DNA of 13,252 bases from assembly GCA_905214825.1 (NCBI GenBank), contig CAJMNV010000049.1:1-13252 (forward strand), written 5' to 3'. Each line of letters begins with the position of its first letter. The stretch's first letter is position 1. Position numbers and translations under genes: made by a program. The stretch is from an uncultured bacterium (GTDB lineage Bacteria > Bacillota > Clostridia > Lachnospirales > Anaerotignaceae). The notes below the pieces were generated by a model. The model searched no databases, was not told where the DNA came from, and worked only from the letters and a program-made list of their open reading frames with translations. Shown one piece after another: positions 13,207 through 13,252 of this stretch.

Positions 13207-13252
13207 ATTCGGCAACCATCTACTCTCCCAGGCAGCTTCCCACCAAGTACCA
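13207..13252 (-). rRNA. rrf: 5S ribosomal RNA, second copy (partial, 3' part only)
   Basis: The last 42 bases of the window (13211-13252) are identical to 12898-12939 in the complete 5S gene. Beyond that point the 3' terminal helix differs: CCGAATT here against CCAAAAT there. The 5' two thirds lie outside the window. It is probably the 5S gene of a regular 16S-23S-5S operon to the right. Confidence 0.88.

Overview
The window is AT-rich DNA from a low-GC Gram-positive bacterium, most likely an anaerobic member of the Clostridia. The evidence is strong GGAGG-type ribosome sites, sigma-A-like promoters, a lipoprotein RND adaptor with no outer-membrane channel gene, tRNA genes without encoded CCA, and a 5S/tRNA cluster. 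I cannot name the genus. Almost every gene from 1.6 to 11.7 kb, and the RNA cluster at the right end, is on the minus strand. The plus-strand genes are a CstA-type transporter at the left end and a MerR/TipA-type regulator near the right end.

Layout, left to right. (1) 99-1583 (+): CstA-family peptide or pyruvate transporter, closed by a bidirectional terminator. (2) 1632-3569 (-): a three-gene operon of PfkB-family kinase, MutT-type Nudix hydrolase and a small unrecognised lipoprotein. Its promoter overlaps an 8-bp-arm palindrome. (3) 3630-5194 (-): a patatin-like phospholipase followed by a metallo-beta-lactamase-fold hydrolase that starts with TTG inside the end of the patatin gene. (4) 5261-9996 (-): a tightly packed multidrug-efflux operon of MarR regulator, lipoprotein membrane-fusion adaptor and RND permease. 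It has a near-consensus promoter and a likely MarR operator over the -10 region. (5) 10112-11652 (-): a C_GCAxxG_C_C-family protein and an exported protein with copper-amine-oxidase-N-like and DUF3298-like regions. (6) 11800-12564 (+): a MerR regulator with a TipAS-type ligand domain, divergent from unit 5. (7) 12610-13252 (-): genes for tRNA-fMet, Tyr and Thr, 5S rRNA, tRNA-Glu and Asn, and a second 5S copy cut by the window edge. Transcription runs right to left.

Unit 4 is a self-contained regulator-pump operon: the MarR protein probably represses it and responds to a compound that the pump exports. Units 2 and 3 look like household metabolism or repair enzymes, and their substrates cannot be read from sequence. 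The most notable feature is in unit 6. The MerR gene carries a strong internal ribosome site and an in-frame ATG exactly between its DNA-binding half and its ligand-binding half, predicting a free ligand-binding domain of about 141 residues. This matches the two-product arrangement known for Streptomyces tipA (TipAL/TipAS). I see no mobile element, CRISPR array or phage gene, and no clear sign of an entirely new system.
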